Assembly (NCBI RefSeq): GCF_019711565.1 | Contig: NZ_JAIGNN010000001.1 | Coordinates: 620,001-684,000, forward strand | Direction of reading: 5' to 3' | DNA length: 64,000 nt | Source of the DNA: Qipengyuania proteolytica | Lineage (GTDB): Bacteria; Pseudomonadota; Alphaproteobacteria; Sphingomonadales; Sphingomonadaceae | Translations under genes and position numbers: made by a program | Shown here: positions 52,101-58,358 of the stretch, one piece after another | How the letters are laid out: each line of letters begins with the position of its first letter | Numbering within the stretch: the first letter of the stretch is position 1 | Notes under the pieces: generated by a model | The model's database searches: none | What the model was told of the DNA's origin: nothing | What the model saw: only the letters and a program-made list of their open reading frames with translations

Positions 52101-52294
52101 GCAATTACGTTCCCGCGAGGACACATATTCTCTCCGACCCTCATCGCTATCGATTTACTCCCCGAAATTGGAAGCCAGACAATCCGATGTGGCCTCGTCC
52201 GAGGCAGCTTTATGAGCGGACACCGAATACCATAAAAGGCACCGCTGCGGGCGCTGCAGTTGGCGCTGCCGGGTACGGGACCTCCGGGTGCTGA
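46160..52294 (+). CDS. Giant exported Rhs protein with transglutaminase-like domain and HNH-like tip
   Basis: A 2044-residue protein. Signal peptide cleaved near 24 (ALAQ). At about 140-260 a transglutaminase-like domain (GGRGALLDGRGSNFDQADLL, MHMWARVQTPEGTFDFDPSI) has FDQA where the catalytic Cys belongs, so it is probably a binding fold. DUF6531-like RDQKDRGDPVEMTTGAFLY near 720 starts the shell, then YD repeats to about 1770. The core ends FLTPDPIDVGDGLQLYTYVE ... VDPTGL at 1883. The 161-residue tip has a glycine-rich helical pre-toxin part, then SHAIPKRMGG ... NGNYVPARTH with H1966, N1982 and H1989 in HNH-like order, suggesting a nuclease. GC drops near 51830. The stop overlaps the immunity gene. 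Confidence 0.9.
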   Translation: MKSRSFASALLLTSAMVAVPALAQTAPAQVAGTAPQAIDEGQPGNGFTAREMPAVPLDEYVATMAAKQASPLAAQAIVAPDAKPGKPGAKADKLQATAAGSTASASTVSTPTANAPAEIAELARSLKNDPDLIFEFVRDNIELYPIYGIHKGGRGALLDGRGSNFDQADLLVKALRAAGYQADYVLGVIELDAAEFENYYGMPTASACRVQRFLNNGQIPADIFLVQAAPTCEEQVSGVRLMHMWARVQTPEGTFDFDPSIKDHVEIPGIDLAAAAGYDRAQLLQAGAENATVTADSIEGLDRAAVRAKLDELSMNLVEHIRTTAPAAGLDEIVGGRRIVAKDPCFKGQDPNCPARTTRLPYQNTGYSETIFTGDIPTNYRVLLRLTFAGIAPVIVADSVYGKRLTITPNAQLQPELRADGLLLATGNPIPAGTETNFRMEVFHQAYGVAFANEGVNNTMKSGETHTVMLGLGGTSPRMQGLFLDQLAAARAADLPADSEPALGASLAAMGADYLAQISQTISLTEAISNTHVHRHHFIGLVSERQAPYFDLDLFRVTYVQKDGDVDRERGQFLTLGIAGSAFESGVLEQTVPAQGMSTVSLIDKAVGEGQRIFRASTSNYGTIEPQLVNCDAKKSSFSNFVNAGLYVLTPQNCSLTEDEWTGVGYLAAYANNDNARVAALIDGGYSGGYPSLTLDALGWGADAIERSRDRNQRDQKDRGDPVEMTTGAFLYTHRDLRVGTGGFPYELEFSRSYSSRSAGRDGALGRGWSHNLEMGATPTTLALQGLGADSPIDAATSIVHVLTAIDMLSDPVLDVTTLATQAVAANWFADRLQDNAVIVRGEGPLEVFTRLPDGSFNPSPASAASLEELPQGGFVMTGLNKETMVFGADGKALEWSDPSGMTMTYAYAGDKLTRVSNSLGRALTLSYLGDRLDRVADETGRAVSFAYDVDGNLVGATDAMGETTIFTYDRPGRMQSFFAPATPGVAQVTNTYDSLGRVASQIDADGYEWTYLIAGTRSELVSPLGRGLIDYYDAEGQTVATFENVEIGTAKAAWDVKRTFYTHDGRGRVARVESNFSPTLVYSYDDATCAGGGCTHQIREERQIATRRGAAPALLPDRVRSFTYEPTFNKVASATNVYGGVTNFAYDQATGDLLSITGPAPAGGVAPRADFTHGTFTAAGGTGSFTLPTGMVERIDATRSRSTQFGYDAANKFVRSGSSTTANGVTVADSFEYDAVGNLVAIDGPRQNVADRSEFAWDAERRLLGATDALGRQTVWTRDAEGQVTAVASQRAGGWEVTCRTILASGKVAQETGPAFSSDAAACPAAGDTVALVTAGYDAEGNLATRTLARADADGPDMTTRWSYTPNGEVVAERNAVGTALEQVTIGSSETFGSFPGTSPLDPTDYKSYYMPLDTAGGGGSRSRVFDGHGDMKSFVVEWCVQPIAGGGCSLWSTQSDRYQYDAAGQPTSVTRRDGDVISLSYDTLGRPLEFVTTEQPGRAGFAYDALGRLTAANPLTGKGNPVSFTYDELGRVLSETSAVGTVTFAYDAAGNRTRITWPDGFFATYAYDALNRVTEIRGRGTDLIAAYAYDELSRRTAIAYGNGTSTSFAYDDQSRLQSLAIDLAGTANDVSWTYGYDQRGALTTQTSSNGAYDWAGQVNVERAYAVDGTDVYLSSGANAFTYDDGGNLVADGTWTFGYSSQDQLTKAAVTRGPQANYQYDTLGRLHARFPKSAKLTVKYLYAGAQRVGEYDVNGAMIRRYIPGALLDEVVAADEGAGGALRSYLYTDRLGSTVAVADAAGAMTARYTYGPFGEPDTTGGMPIRYTGRPLDPDTGLYYYRARWYSPNLGRFLTPDPIDVGDGLQLYTYVENDAVNFVDPTGLSKEGRCGRAPGDVVKEFAWGAADSVLFGFGDEVREFVGADPVDTESLGYQVGNGVGTVAVIATGVGGGIKAAGTAGKGIEFSHAIPKRMGGPRTIWNGNYVPARTHILSDPHRYRFTPRNWKPDNPMWPRPRQLYERTPNTIKGTAAGAAVGAAGYGTSGC

Positions 52295-52743
52295 CTGTTT
52301 CGCTTGATCGATTTGTGGCTTGGTTTCGGGGTGGTTACCGCCACCCCGCCAAGCTCGAGCGCCATATTATTGAGGCCGTCGCGTCCAGTACTGAAAGACA
52401 GCTCGGAGAGCGCCTGCTTGAACACGTGCGGCGGGCCAATCTGATACAGCGGCTGGATCGAGGACGCGAAGTAAATTTCTACACGATCGAGAACGGGAAA
52501 GTACGGCACCACGACGACTTGCGATTGAGCGAGGGAGATGGAGAGGCCCTCTTCGCCACCGTGACATTCGTTGGATCGAACGGCGTGAAGAACCGCTGCA
52601 AGCTATGGACGGTCGATGGCCGCTTCTTCTCGCTCGAATTCGATGTACCGACTGAGAAGATGCGGGGTGACGCTCCGACCGACGTTAGTGTTACCTGCGC
52701 TCAATTGCTTCCGCATAGCTGTGAAAGCGATCTGAGTTCGTGA
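52288..52743 (+). CDS. Candidate immunity protein for the HNH-like Rhs tip
   Basis: A 151-residue soluble protein without signal peptide, as expected for an antidote to a cytoplasmic nuclease. It starts LTVSLDRFVAWFRGGYRHPAKLERHIIEAV, mainly helical, then becomes strand-rich (EALFATVTFVGSNGVKNRCK, WTVDGRFFSLEFDVP). The GTG start at 52288 overlaps the rhs stop by seven bases. Its GC is low like that of the tip. The immunity role is inferred from position, size and composition; I do not assign a Pfam family. Confidence 0.7.
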   Translation: MLTVSLDRFVAWFRGGYRHPAKLERHIIEAVASSTERQLGERLLEHVRRANLIQRLDRGREVNFYTIENGKVRHHDDLRLSEGDGEALFATVTFVGSNGVKNRCKLWTVDGRFFSLEFDVPTEKMRGDAPTDVSVTCAQLLPHSCESDLSS

Positions 52744-52792
52744 AGCCCGAAGGGACCTGTCCATTCAGCGTCTACAAGGATGCGATTAAGCG

Positions 52793-53329
52793 TTGGCGAA
52801 TCTTGACCGCAAATCCATGATCGTGACAGCGCTTCGGAAGGAGGTTCTCCCGAAATTCGTCGAACGGGGCTTTGAGAAACACGACTGGTGGGAACTGGTA
52901 AGTGCCGATCGAGCATTTCTTTCAAATGCGCCGTTCGGTCAGCTGCGAAGGCCATCCGAATCCGGGACACAGCTGGTCGAGATCTTGATCGAAAAGTGGG
53001 GCGACGGATTCGGGATAAGCGCTGGAACCGTAGATCCGGCAGGAATAGTAGGACCGGAAGGTCGTATTCCTGCCGATCAGGTCCTCTCCACCTGGCTTGA
53101 CGAATGGGTGAGCGCATACGCCTGGCCGCGGTATTTCGTGCCGTTCAGGCCCGATCGTTTCTGGCGTCGGGTGAGAACGCAGGAGGATGTCGATCGCTAT
53201 GTCGCCGGGTGCGCCGGGGTGGTGGACGAGATCGTCGCCTTCCTCGACCACGGGATTGTCGGCAGGCGCTTGCGGCACTCGGTAATCGACCGGGGCTATG
53301 GGCCTGTGCGGGTGGCCGAGGCGCGATGA
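52793..53329 (+). CDS. Hypothetical protein, DUF4304-like
   Basis: A 178-residue soluble protein. The N-terminal VTALRKEVLPKFVERGFEKH and the long amphipathic middle resemble DUF4304-type proteins, several of which sit as immunity genes beside polymorphic toxins. A run of aromatic and charged residues follows (WVSAYAWPRYFVPFRPDRFW). Start TTG 52793 has only a poor AGGA upstream; ATG 52817 is an alternative. It is 49 bases after the immunity gene and coupled to the next gene (ATGA). It could be an extra immunity gene left from an earlier tip. Confidence 0.62.
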   Translation: MANLDRKSMIVTALRKEVLPKFVERGFEKHDWWELVSADRAFLSNAPFGQLRRPSESGTQLVEILIEKWGDGFGISAGTVDPAGIVGPEGRIPADQVLSTWLDEWVSAYAWPRYFVPFRPDRFWRRVRTQEDVDRYVAGCAGVVDEIVAFLDHGIVGRRLRHSVIDRGYGPVRVAEAR

Positions 53330-53697
53330 CTACCAAGGTGTTCCTCTACTTTGCTTGTCTGGTTGGTCCCTATGGGTTCTACCAGATGTTCTATCCGATG
53401 GGCGGCTTGCGCCCGGATTTTAGCCGGTATGGACCGCTCGCGCGGCTGGCCGGGAGGCTCGTCAAGCCGCTCGTTGTCGGAAGCGGGATCGTGCTTGCGC
53501 TGGCCGCCTACCTTCGCGGCTCTGGCCATTCCGAGCCGGCGTTCTGGCTGGCGATGGCCGGTGTTGGCGGGGTCGCCCCGCTCATGGTGCCGGGCCTGCT
53601 GGCCTATGTGCAGCGGATACGGAGCAGCCGGGACGCGCGACGATTGGCGCCGGGGCGCGCAAGGTCAGGTCCCGTCTACCATGGGCATCAGGATTGA
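53326..53697 (+). CDS. Small membrane protein of unknown function
   Basis: A 123-residue protein with about three hydrophobic segments (about 5-22, 48-66, 74-95) and a basic Arg/Ser-rich C-terminus (RIRSSRDARRLAPGRARSG). Its ATG overlaps the stop of the DUF4304-like gene. Its last 33 bases overlap the convergent virB11 gene. Composition is back to the local GC-rich norm. I do not recognise a family. Confidence 0.6.
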   Translation: MTTKVFLYFACLVGPYGFYQMFYPMGGLRPDFSRYGPLARLAGRLVKPLVVGSGIVLALAAYLRGSGHSEPAFWLAMAGVGGVAPLMVPGLLAYVQRIRSSRDARRLAPGRARSGPVYHGHQD

Positions 53698-54681
53698 GGC
53701 GACGCTGCGCTTGCCGCCTTCGTGCTTGAGCTGGACGATCACGTCCACGGTCGCGCGGATGTAGTCGGCGGCATCGTTGCGATCCATCGCGAGGCCCTGG
53801 CTCGCCAGCAAAGCGAGCTGGTCGATCGCGTGGCGCGGGGAATTGGCGTGGATCGTGGTGAGCGAGCCGGGGTGGCCGGTGTTGATCGCACGCAGGAAGG
53901 TCGCCGCCTCTTTTCCGCGCAATTCGCCCAGGATGATGCGGTCGGGCCGCATGCGCAGCGAGGCGATCAGCAGGTCCTCCGCGCTGACCTTGGTTTCGCC
54001 CAGCTCGCCGCGTACGCTGACGAGGCCGACGGCGTTGGCGTGCCGCATCTGCAATTCGGGCGTGTCTTCGATGAACAGCAGCCGCTCGGTCTCGCCGATC
54101 TCGCGCAGCAGCGCGTTGAGGAAGGTCGTCTTGCCCGTAGAGGTGCCGCCCGACACCATGATCGTCCGGCGGCCGCGCACCGCCTCGGCCAACAGGCGCG
54201 GCCAGTCGCCGGCGATGTAATGCTCGCGCAGGCGGTCCGATGTCGTGTCGGTCGGCTCGCCCCGCGACGTCCCCTCGAAGGCCCCCGCCGCGACGTAATC
54301 GTCCAGAGCGAGGTTGGAGCTGACATGCTTGCGGATGGCAAGGGCGAGCGGCCCCCGCGTCGCGGGCGGCGCGATCACCTGCACGCGCGAGCCGTCGGGC
54401 AGGCGCGCGGACAGCAGCGGTTCGGCGCGGCTGATGCCCTGGTTGCTGAGGCTGGCGACCTGCCGCGCCAGCCGCCACAGCAGGCCTTCGGTCAGGTCCG
54501 GTGCCGGTTCGCAGGCGATCCTGCCGCCCAGCCGCTCGATCCAGATCTCGCCCGGCCGGTTGACATAGATGTCGGTGACGTCGGCCTGGCCGAGCTGCCC
54601 GATGAAGGGCGCGAGATAAACGGAGAGGTAGGAGTCCGCGGCGACCTCGTCATTGGCGGCACGGGCCGCGCCGCTGCTCAT
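53665..54681 (-). CDS. virB11: Type IV secretion ATPase VirB11
   Basis: A 338-residue hexameric ATPase that powers substrate transfer and pilus assembly at the inner membrane. The N-terminal domain (about 1-150) has DVTDIYVNRPGEIWIERLGG. The RecA-like domain carries Walker A GGTSTGKTTFLNAL near residue 177, the Asp box LLFIEDTPEL, Walker B RMRPDRIILGELRGKEA and the His box TGHPGSLTTIHANSP. All motifs are intact. The ATG overlaps the virB10 stop (ATGA). Last gene of the operon. Confidence 0.96.
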   Translation of the reverse strand: MSSGAARAANDEVAADSYLSVYLAPFIGQLGQADVTDIYVNRPGEIWIERLGGRIACEPAPDLTEGLLWRLARQVASLSNQGISRAEPLLSARLPDGSRVQVIAPPATRGPLALAIRKHVSSNLALDDYVAAGAFEGTSRGEPTDTTSDRLREHYIAGDWPRLLAEAVRGRRTIMVSGGTSTGKTTFLNALLREIGETERLLFIEDTPELQMRHANAVGLVSVRGELGETKVSAEDLLIASLRMRPDRIILGELRGKEAATFLRAINTGHPGSLTTIHANSPRHAIDQLALLASQGLAMDRNDAADYIRATVDVIVQLKHEGGKRSVASILMPMVDGT

Positions 54682-55802
54682 GCGCCGTCGTCCGCAAAGT
54701 CGATCGGGTGGTTGACGAAGGCGTTGACCACTGTGCCTGCCGGGATGGTGATCCGGCGACGCGAAACCTGTTGCCCGGCCTGCGACACCTGCGGAACCGG
54801 CGCACCGACGACAACGGTACCCGACGTCACCCGGTTCATCAGGCCGAAGCTTGCCGTGTTGAGCGCGGTCTGCAACACGGCCCCGGCGAAGCGGCCCAGC
54901 GTGTTGTTGTGCACCTTGCCCTCCACCCCGGCTGTGCCGTTGCGGTCGGTGGAGGGATAATCGATCCGCACCTGCCGCCCGTCGGGCAGCAGGATCCGGT
55001 TCCAGTTGATCAGCACCCGCTTGCCGTTCTCCGCACCTGCCGCATATTCGCCCAGCAAGGAAGAGCCCTTGGCAATCAATACTTCGCGTCCGTCGAAGCC
55101 GCGCACGTCGGAGGAAACGAGCGCGCGTACGGGGCCGCCGCGCGACGTGTCGACCGGCGTCTCCAGCACTGCCGGGATCAGGCGGCCCGACGGCAGCAGG
55201 AAAGGGCCGCGCGCCATGACCTCGGGGCGGAGGGGACCGTCGGGGTCGATCATGCCCGGTTCGGCGTTTGCGGTCTTGCGCGCCGAAGACCCGGCTCGCG
55301 CGAGATTGCGCTGGACGCCGCGGTCCAGCACGAGCGCGGGAACCGGCGCGGACGGCTCGGCAAAGCTGGGGCTCGGGGGCACCTCCTCATATGGCATCGG
55401 CGGGGCGGCCTCTGCATAGTCGGCGACAGGACGGGGCGCGGGCGCTGCGTAGGACGGGGCGAGCGCCGGTGCCATCGGTTCCTGCCGCACCACCGCGTAA
55501 GGCGGCGCCGGGCGCGGATTATCGTCATAGGCGAAGGGGGGCATGCCGGGCCGTGCCTGCGCGTTTTCGAGCGGCAGCACGAGCGGCGGCGGAGACACGA
55601 TCGCGGGGCCCGTCGTGGCCGCAAACGGGCTACTGTCGCTCCCGGAACCGCGCTGGCCCGCGAGCACGGAAAAGACGCCGAGGCCCGCCAGCCCGGCGAG
55701 CGCGATCCATGCCCAGTCGGGCAGGCCCGCGCGTGGCGGGCGGACGCTCAGCACGGTCCGCGATCGATCGGCGGTATCCGGGTTTTCGGCGGCGCTAGCC
55801 AT
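54678..55802 (-). CDS. virB10: Type IV secretion core protein VirB10
   Basis: A 374-residue envelope-spanning protein. A cytoplasmic N-terminus, one transmembrane segment (about 30-46), a long Pro/Ala-rich periplasmic stretch (about 65-165) and the C-terminal TrbI-type beta-barrel (about 190-374; LLPSGRLIPAVLETPVDTS, VLINWNRILLPDGRQV, GRFAGAVLQTALNTASFGLM) are visible. The last part forms the outer-membrane channel in known systems. The start overlaps the virB9 stop by one base. Confidence 0.95.
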   Translation of the reverse strand: MASAAENPDTADRSRTVLSVRPPRAGLPDWAWIALAGLAGLGVFSVLAGQRGSGSDSSPFAATTGPAIVSPPPLVLPLENAQARPGMPPFAYDDNPRPAPPYAVVRQEPMAPALAPSYAAPAPRPVADYAEAAPPMPYEEVPPSPSFAEPSAPVPALVLDRGVQRNLARAGSSARKTANAEPGMIDPDGPLRPEVMARGPFLLPSGRLIPAVLETPVDTSRGGPVRALVSSDVRGFDGREVLIAKGSSLLGEYAAGAENGKRVLINWNRILLPDGRQVRIDYPSTDRNGTAGVEGKVHNNTLGRFAGAVLQTALNTASFGLMNRVTSGTVVVGAPVPQVSQAGQQVSRRRITIPAGTVVNAFVNHPIDFADDGA

Positions 55803-56449
55803 TACTTCGCGCTCCGGCGGGTGGCGGTGGCTTCCTGGCGGTCGCGCCTGAAGACGAGGCGATCGTGCACGCCCTCGACAATCAGGCCGTCCCCGGCGGC
55901 GCGATAGGACGCGGGGATCTCCGAGCCGCTCGCATCTGGTACGAAGATCGCCGGGAAGGGCGTGGCGCCGGACCAGAAGATCGAGGTCGTGCGGCCATTG
56001 TCGGACACCAGCCGCGGGTAGAGGTCCCGGTCGCCGCGCATGCGGTAGGTCGATTGCGGCGCAGCTTCGACAGGTTCCGCCATGCCATAGTCGAACCGCA
56101 TGACGAAGACGTCGACGCCGCCGAAGGCATCGAGGGTGAAGGTGTAGCTGCGCTTGGTCGTCAACACGACCATATTGGTGCGGCGCGCGTCGGGCGTGGG
56201 CTTGATCACGACCCGGTCGGCACTGGCGGTCGCTTCGACCAGCCAGCCTTCGGGGTCGCCGACCACGATGCTCTCGACCACTTCGCCCGTTTCGAGCTGG
56301 ACGACCGAGGCGTGTCCCGCCGAAATCGAAATCGCATAGACTGCGTCGGGGCTGTAGCGCTCCTCGACGATCCGCGGGTCTTCCTGTGCGCTCGCCGCGC
56401 TTGGCAGGGCGGCGACAAGGATGGCGATGGGAAGGATGCTGCGTATCAC
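55802..56449 (-). CDS. virB9: Type IV secretion core protein VirB9
   Basis: A 215-residue periplasmic/outer-membrane component with a signal peptide (cleavage near 22, ASAQ). DPRIVEERYSPDAVYAISIS and VVIKPTPDARRTNMVVLTTK are the usual N-terminal blocks. The C-terminal domain (about 125-205) shows YPRLVSDNGRTTSIFW and the DRLVFRR end. Slightly shorter than typical (about 250-290). The GTG start at 56449 overlaps the virB8 stop (GTGA). No VirB7 lipoprotein gene lies beside it. Confidence 0.93.
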   Translation of the reverse strand: MIRSILPIAILVAALPSAASAQEDPRIVEERYSPDAVYAISISAGHASVVQLETGEVVESIVVGDPEGWLVEATASADRVVIKPTPDARRTNMVVLTTKRSYTFTLDAFGGVDVFVMRFDYGMAEPVEAAPQSTYRMRGDRDLYPRLVSDNGRTTSIFWSGATPFPAIFVPDASGSEIPASYRAAGDGLIVEGVHDRLVFRRDRQEATATRRSAK

Positions 56450-57168
56450 AGCCCGTCTCCTGCGACATCGAGCGGCCGGGCCAGCGGCACCGCTTCCGCC
56501 GGGCGCTCGGCATCGCGCCGGTACCCCGTGACCTGCAGCCCGAGCGGATTGAGCAACCGGTCCTCATATGCCATCGGCGCATCGGAGAAGCGATAGCGGA
56601 CGAGCGAAATCCACGATCCGTCGGGTACCCGGCGCCCGTCGCCGGTGGTCAGGAAGCTGTCGAAGCGCACCAGCGCGCGGCCGCGTTCGACCTGCGTCAC
56701 GCTCTTGACCTCGACTTCGCGGACCTCCCGGCTGCGATAGAGGTTGAAGGGGCTGCGCGGGTTGGTGGCGGCCATCGATGCGGCATAGGCCCGCCCGACG
56801 GTGCCGTCCGACCAGAGCGAGGCCTTGCGGTAATCCTCCTGCACGGTGTCGCGATCGAAGCGTTCGCGCGCGGCAACGTACTGCGCCAGCATGGATTCGA
56901 GCAGGGCGTCGTCGGCGCGGATGCCGTTCGCCTGCGACGGAGAGATTTCCTGCACGTAGCCGGTCGTCCGGTCGACCAGCAGCATGACGCTCTCGGTCTC
57001 CTTGAGCGGGACGAGCATGACGAGCGCCAGCGCCTCGAGCGCGGCCACGCCGGCGGCCACCCCTGCCACGGTCCACGCGATCCGCCGCGACTTGTTCTGG
57101 CGGGCATCGCTTTCGAGCGCCCAGCTCTGGGCGAGCTCGAAATACTCGTCCTGTTTCTGCTCCGTCAT
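56446..57168 (-). CDS. virB8: Type IV secretion inner-membrane protein VirB8
   Basis: A 240-residue bitopic protein. One transmembrane segment lies at about 32-52 (IAWTVAGVAAGVAALEALAL), followed by an NTF2-like periplasmic domain: VMLLVDRTTGYVQEI, YVAARERFDRDTVQEDYRKA and VRFDSFLTTGDGRRVP. It nucleates the inner-membrane complex. The ATG at 57168 overlaps the virB6 stop. The frame continues upstream inside virB6, but that extension is not coding. Confidence 0.94.
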   Translation of the reverse strand: MTEQKQDEYFELAQSWALESDARQNKSRRIAWTVAGVAAGVAALEALALVMLVPLKETESVMLLVDRTTGYVQEISPSQANGIRADDALLESMLAQYVAARERFDRDTVQEDYRKASLWSDGTVGRAYAASMAATNPRSPFNLYRSREVREVEVKSVTQVERGRALVRFDSFLTTGDGRRVPDGSWISLVRYRFSDAPMAYEDRLLNPLGLQVTGYRRDAERPAEAVPLARPLDVAGDGL

Positions 57169-58358
57169 CCGATGCGATCCCTGCGTAGCGCGCTGCGGTG
57201 GCGGCGCCCGAGCGCGCGCCGTGCGCCTTGTCTGGTAGAAGAACTGGTGGCCGGTTGGCCGGCGGCCTGCGGCTGTCCGCCTGCTTGTGTGCCCGCGACG
57301 TGCCGGAAGGGACCGACGCCGCCGCCACCGCCGAACCCGTCGGAGCGCCGGGCCGACCGGTCGAACGCCTCGACGATGCGGGCTGAGCGCGAGATGCTGG
57401 AAGTAGCCGTGCCGGTGCCGCTTACGCTGGCCGGGACTCCTGCCGCGACCGACTGCCGGGCCGCCTCGCGCGATGTGATCCACTGGCCGGATGCGCCCTG
57501 CGCGGCGGGAACCTGCCACAGCCGTTCGGCAAGGCCCGCGGCGATCTTCGCGCTCAGCCAGACGATCGCGAGCGAGGCGAGGATGAACAGCAGGACGAGC
57601 GCCATGGGTGCCTGCTCGTCGATCAGTTTCCGGCTCGCGATGCCGAGGCCCTGCATGCGCGCGATCTCGGCCTCGACCGCGACCAGCGTGAGGGCTCCGG
57701 TAAGGGCTAGGCCCGCTGCGGCGAAAACGGTTGTCAGCAGCGCGCGCAGCCAGCCGGCGAAGATCCCCATGGCGGGGCCGAACAACAGGGCGAGCGCCGG
57801 CAGCGGCGCAATCGCCAGCAGGAAGGCCGCCGCCAGCTTGGCCGCGCCGCCGAACCCGATCGTGACGAGCAGGAACATCACCGCCGTGATCGGCAGCGCC
57901 GGCTGGGTCTGGTATTCGCTGGCATCGGCGACACCGGCCACCGGAACGTCGAGCCCCAGCCGCAGCGAATCATAGGCGCGCTGGAGGCGCACCGCGCTCT
58001 CGTCAAAGGCGATGCCGCTGGCGCCCGCGATGCGGCCCGCGATCTCCGCCGGCGCGCCGAGGGCGAGGTCGTAGAACACGGTGCGGAAGGCGATCCACCC
58101 GGTGAGCATGGTGAGCGCGATGCCGAGCTTCGCCGCCCAGCCCGTCGCATCGCCAAGGTCGACCCTGCCGCCCAGCAGCAGGCGATACCCGATCAGGGCG
58201 ATGAAGATGGTCAGCGTCGCGGTGAGCAGGCCGCTGTCGACGGTGTAGCCGGCAAGACCGAGGAACCCGTCGCGCCCGATGGTTGCCGCCTGGCAATCGA
58301 TCCAGCCCGCGTATCGCTGCGCGGTGCCGAGCACGATATTGGGCGCACCGCAGGCCAT
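57165..58358 (-). CDS. virB6: Type IV secretion polytopic membrane protein VirB6/TrbL
   Basis: A 397-residue protein with about five to six transmembrane segments in residues 35-285 (GLLTATLTIFIALIGYRLLL, MALVLLFILASLAIVWL). The family loop around ALPALALLFGPAMGIFAGWL is present. The C-terminal 110 residues are unusual: Ser/Thr/Gly-rich (GVPASVSGTGTATSSIS, GGGGGVGPFRHV) ending in an Arg-rich tail, presumably cytoplasmic and disordered. It is coupled to virB4 (TGATG) and virB8 (ATGA). Confidence 0.9.
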   Translation of the reverse strand: MACGAPNIVLGTAQRYAGWIDCQAATIGRDGFLGLAGYTVDSGLLTATLTIFIALIGYRLLLGGRVDLGDATGWAAKLGIALTMLTGWIAFRTVFYDLALGAPAEIAGRIAGASGIAFDESAVRLQRAYDSLRLGLDVPVAGVADASEYQTQPALPITAVMFLLVTIGFGGAAKLAAAFLLAIAPLPALALLFGPAMGIFAGWLRALLTTVFAAAGLALTGALTLVAVEAEIARMQGLGIASRKLIDEQAPMALVLLFILASLAIVWLSAKIAAGLAERLWQVPAAQGASGQWITSREAARQSVAAGVPASVSGTGTATSSISRSARIVEAFDRSARRSDGFGGGGGVGPFRHVAGTQAGGQPQAAGQPATSSSTRQGARRALGRRHRSALRRDRIG

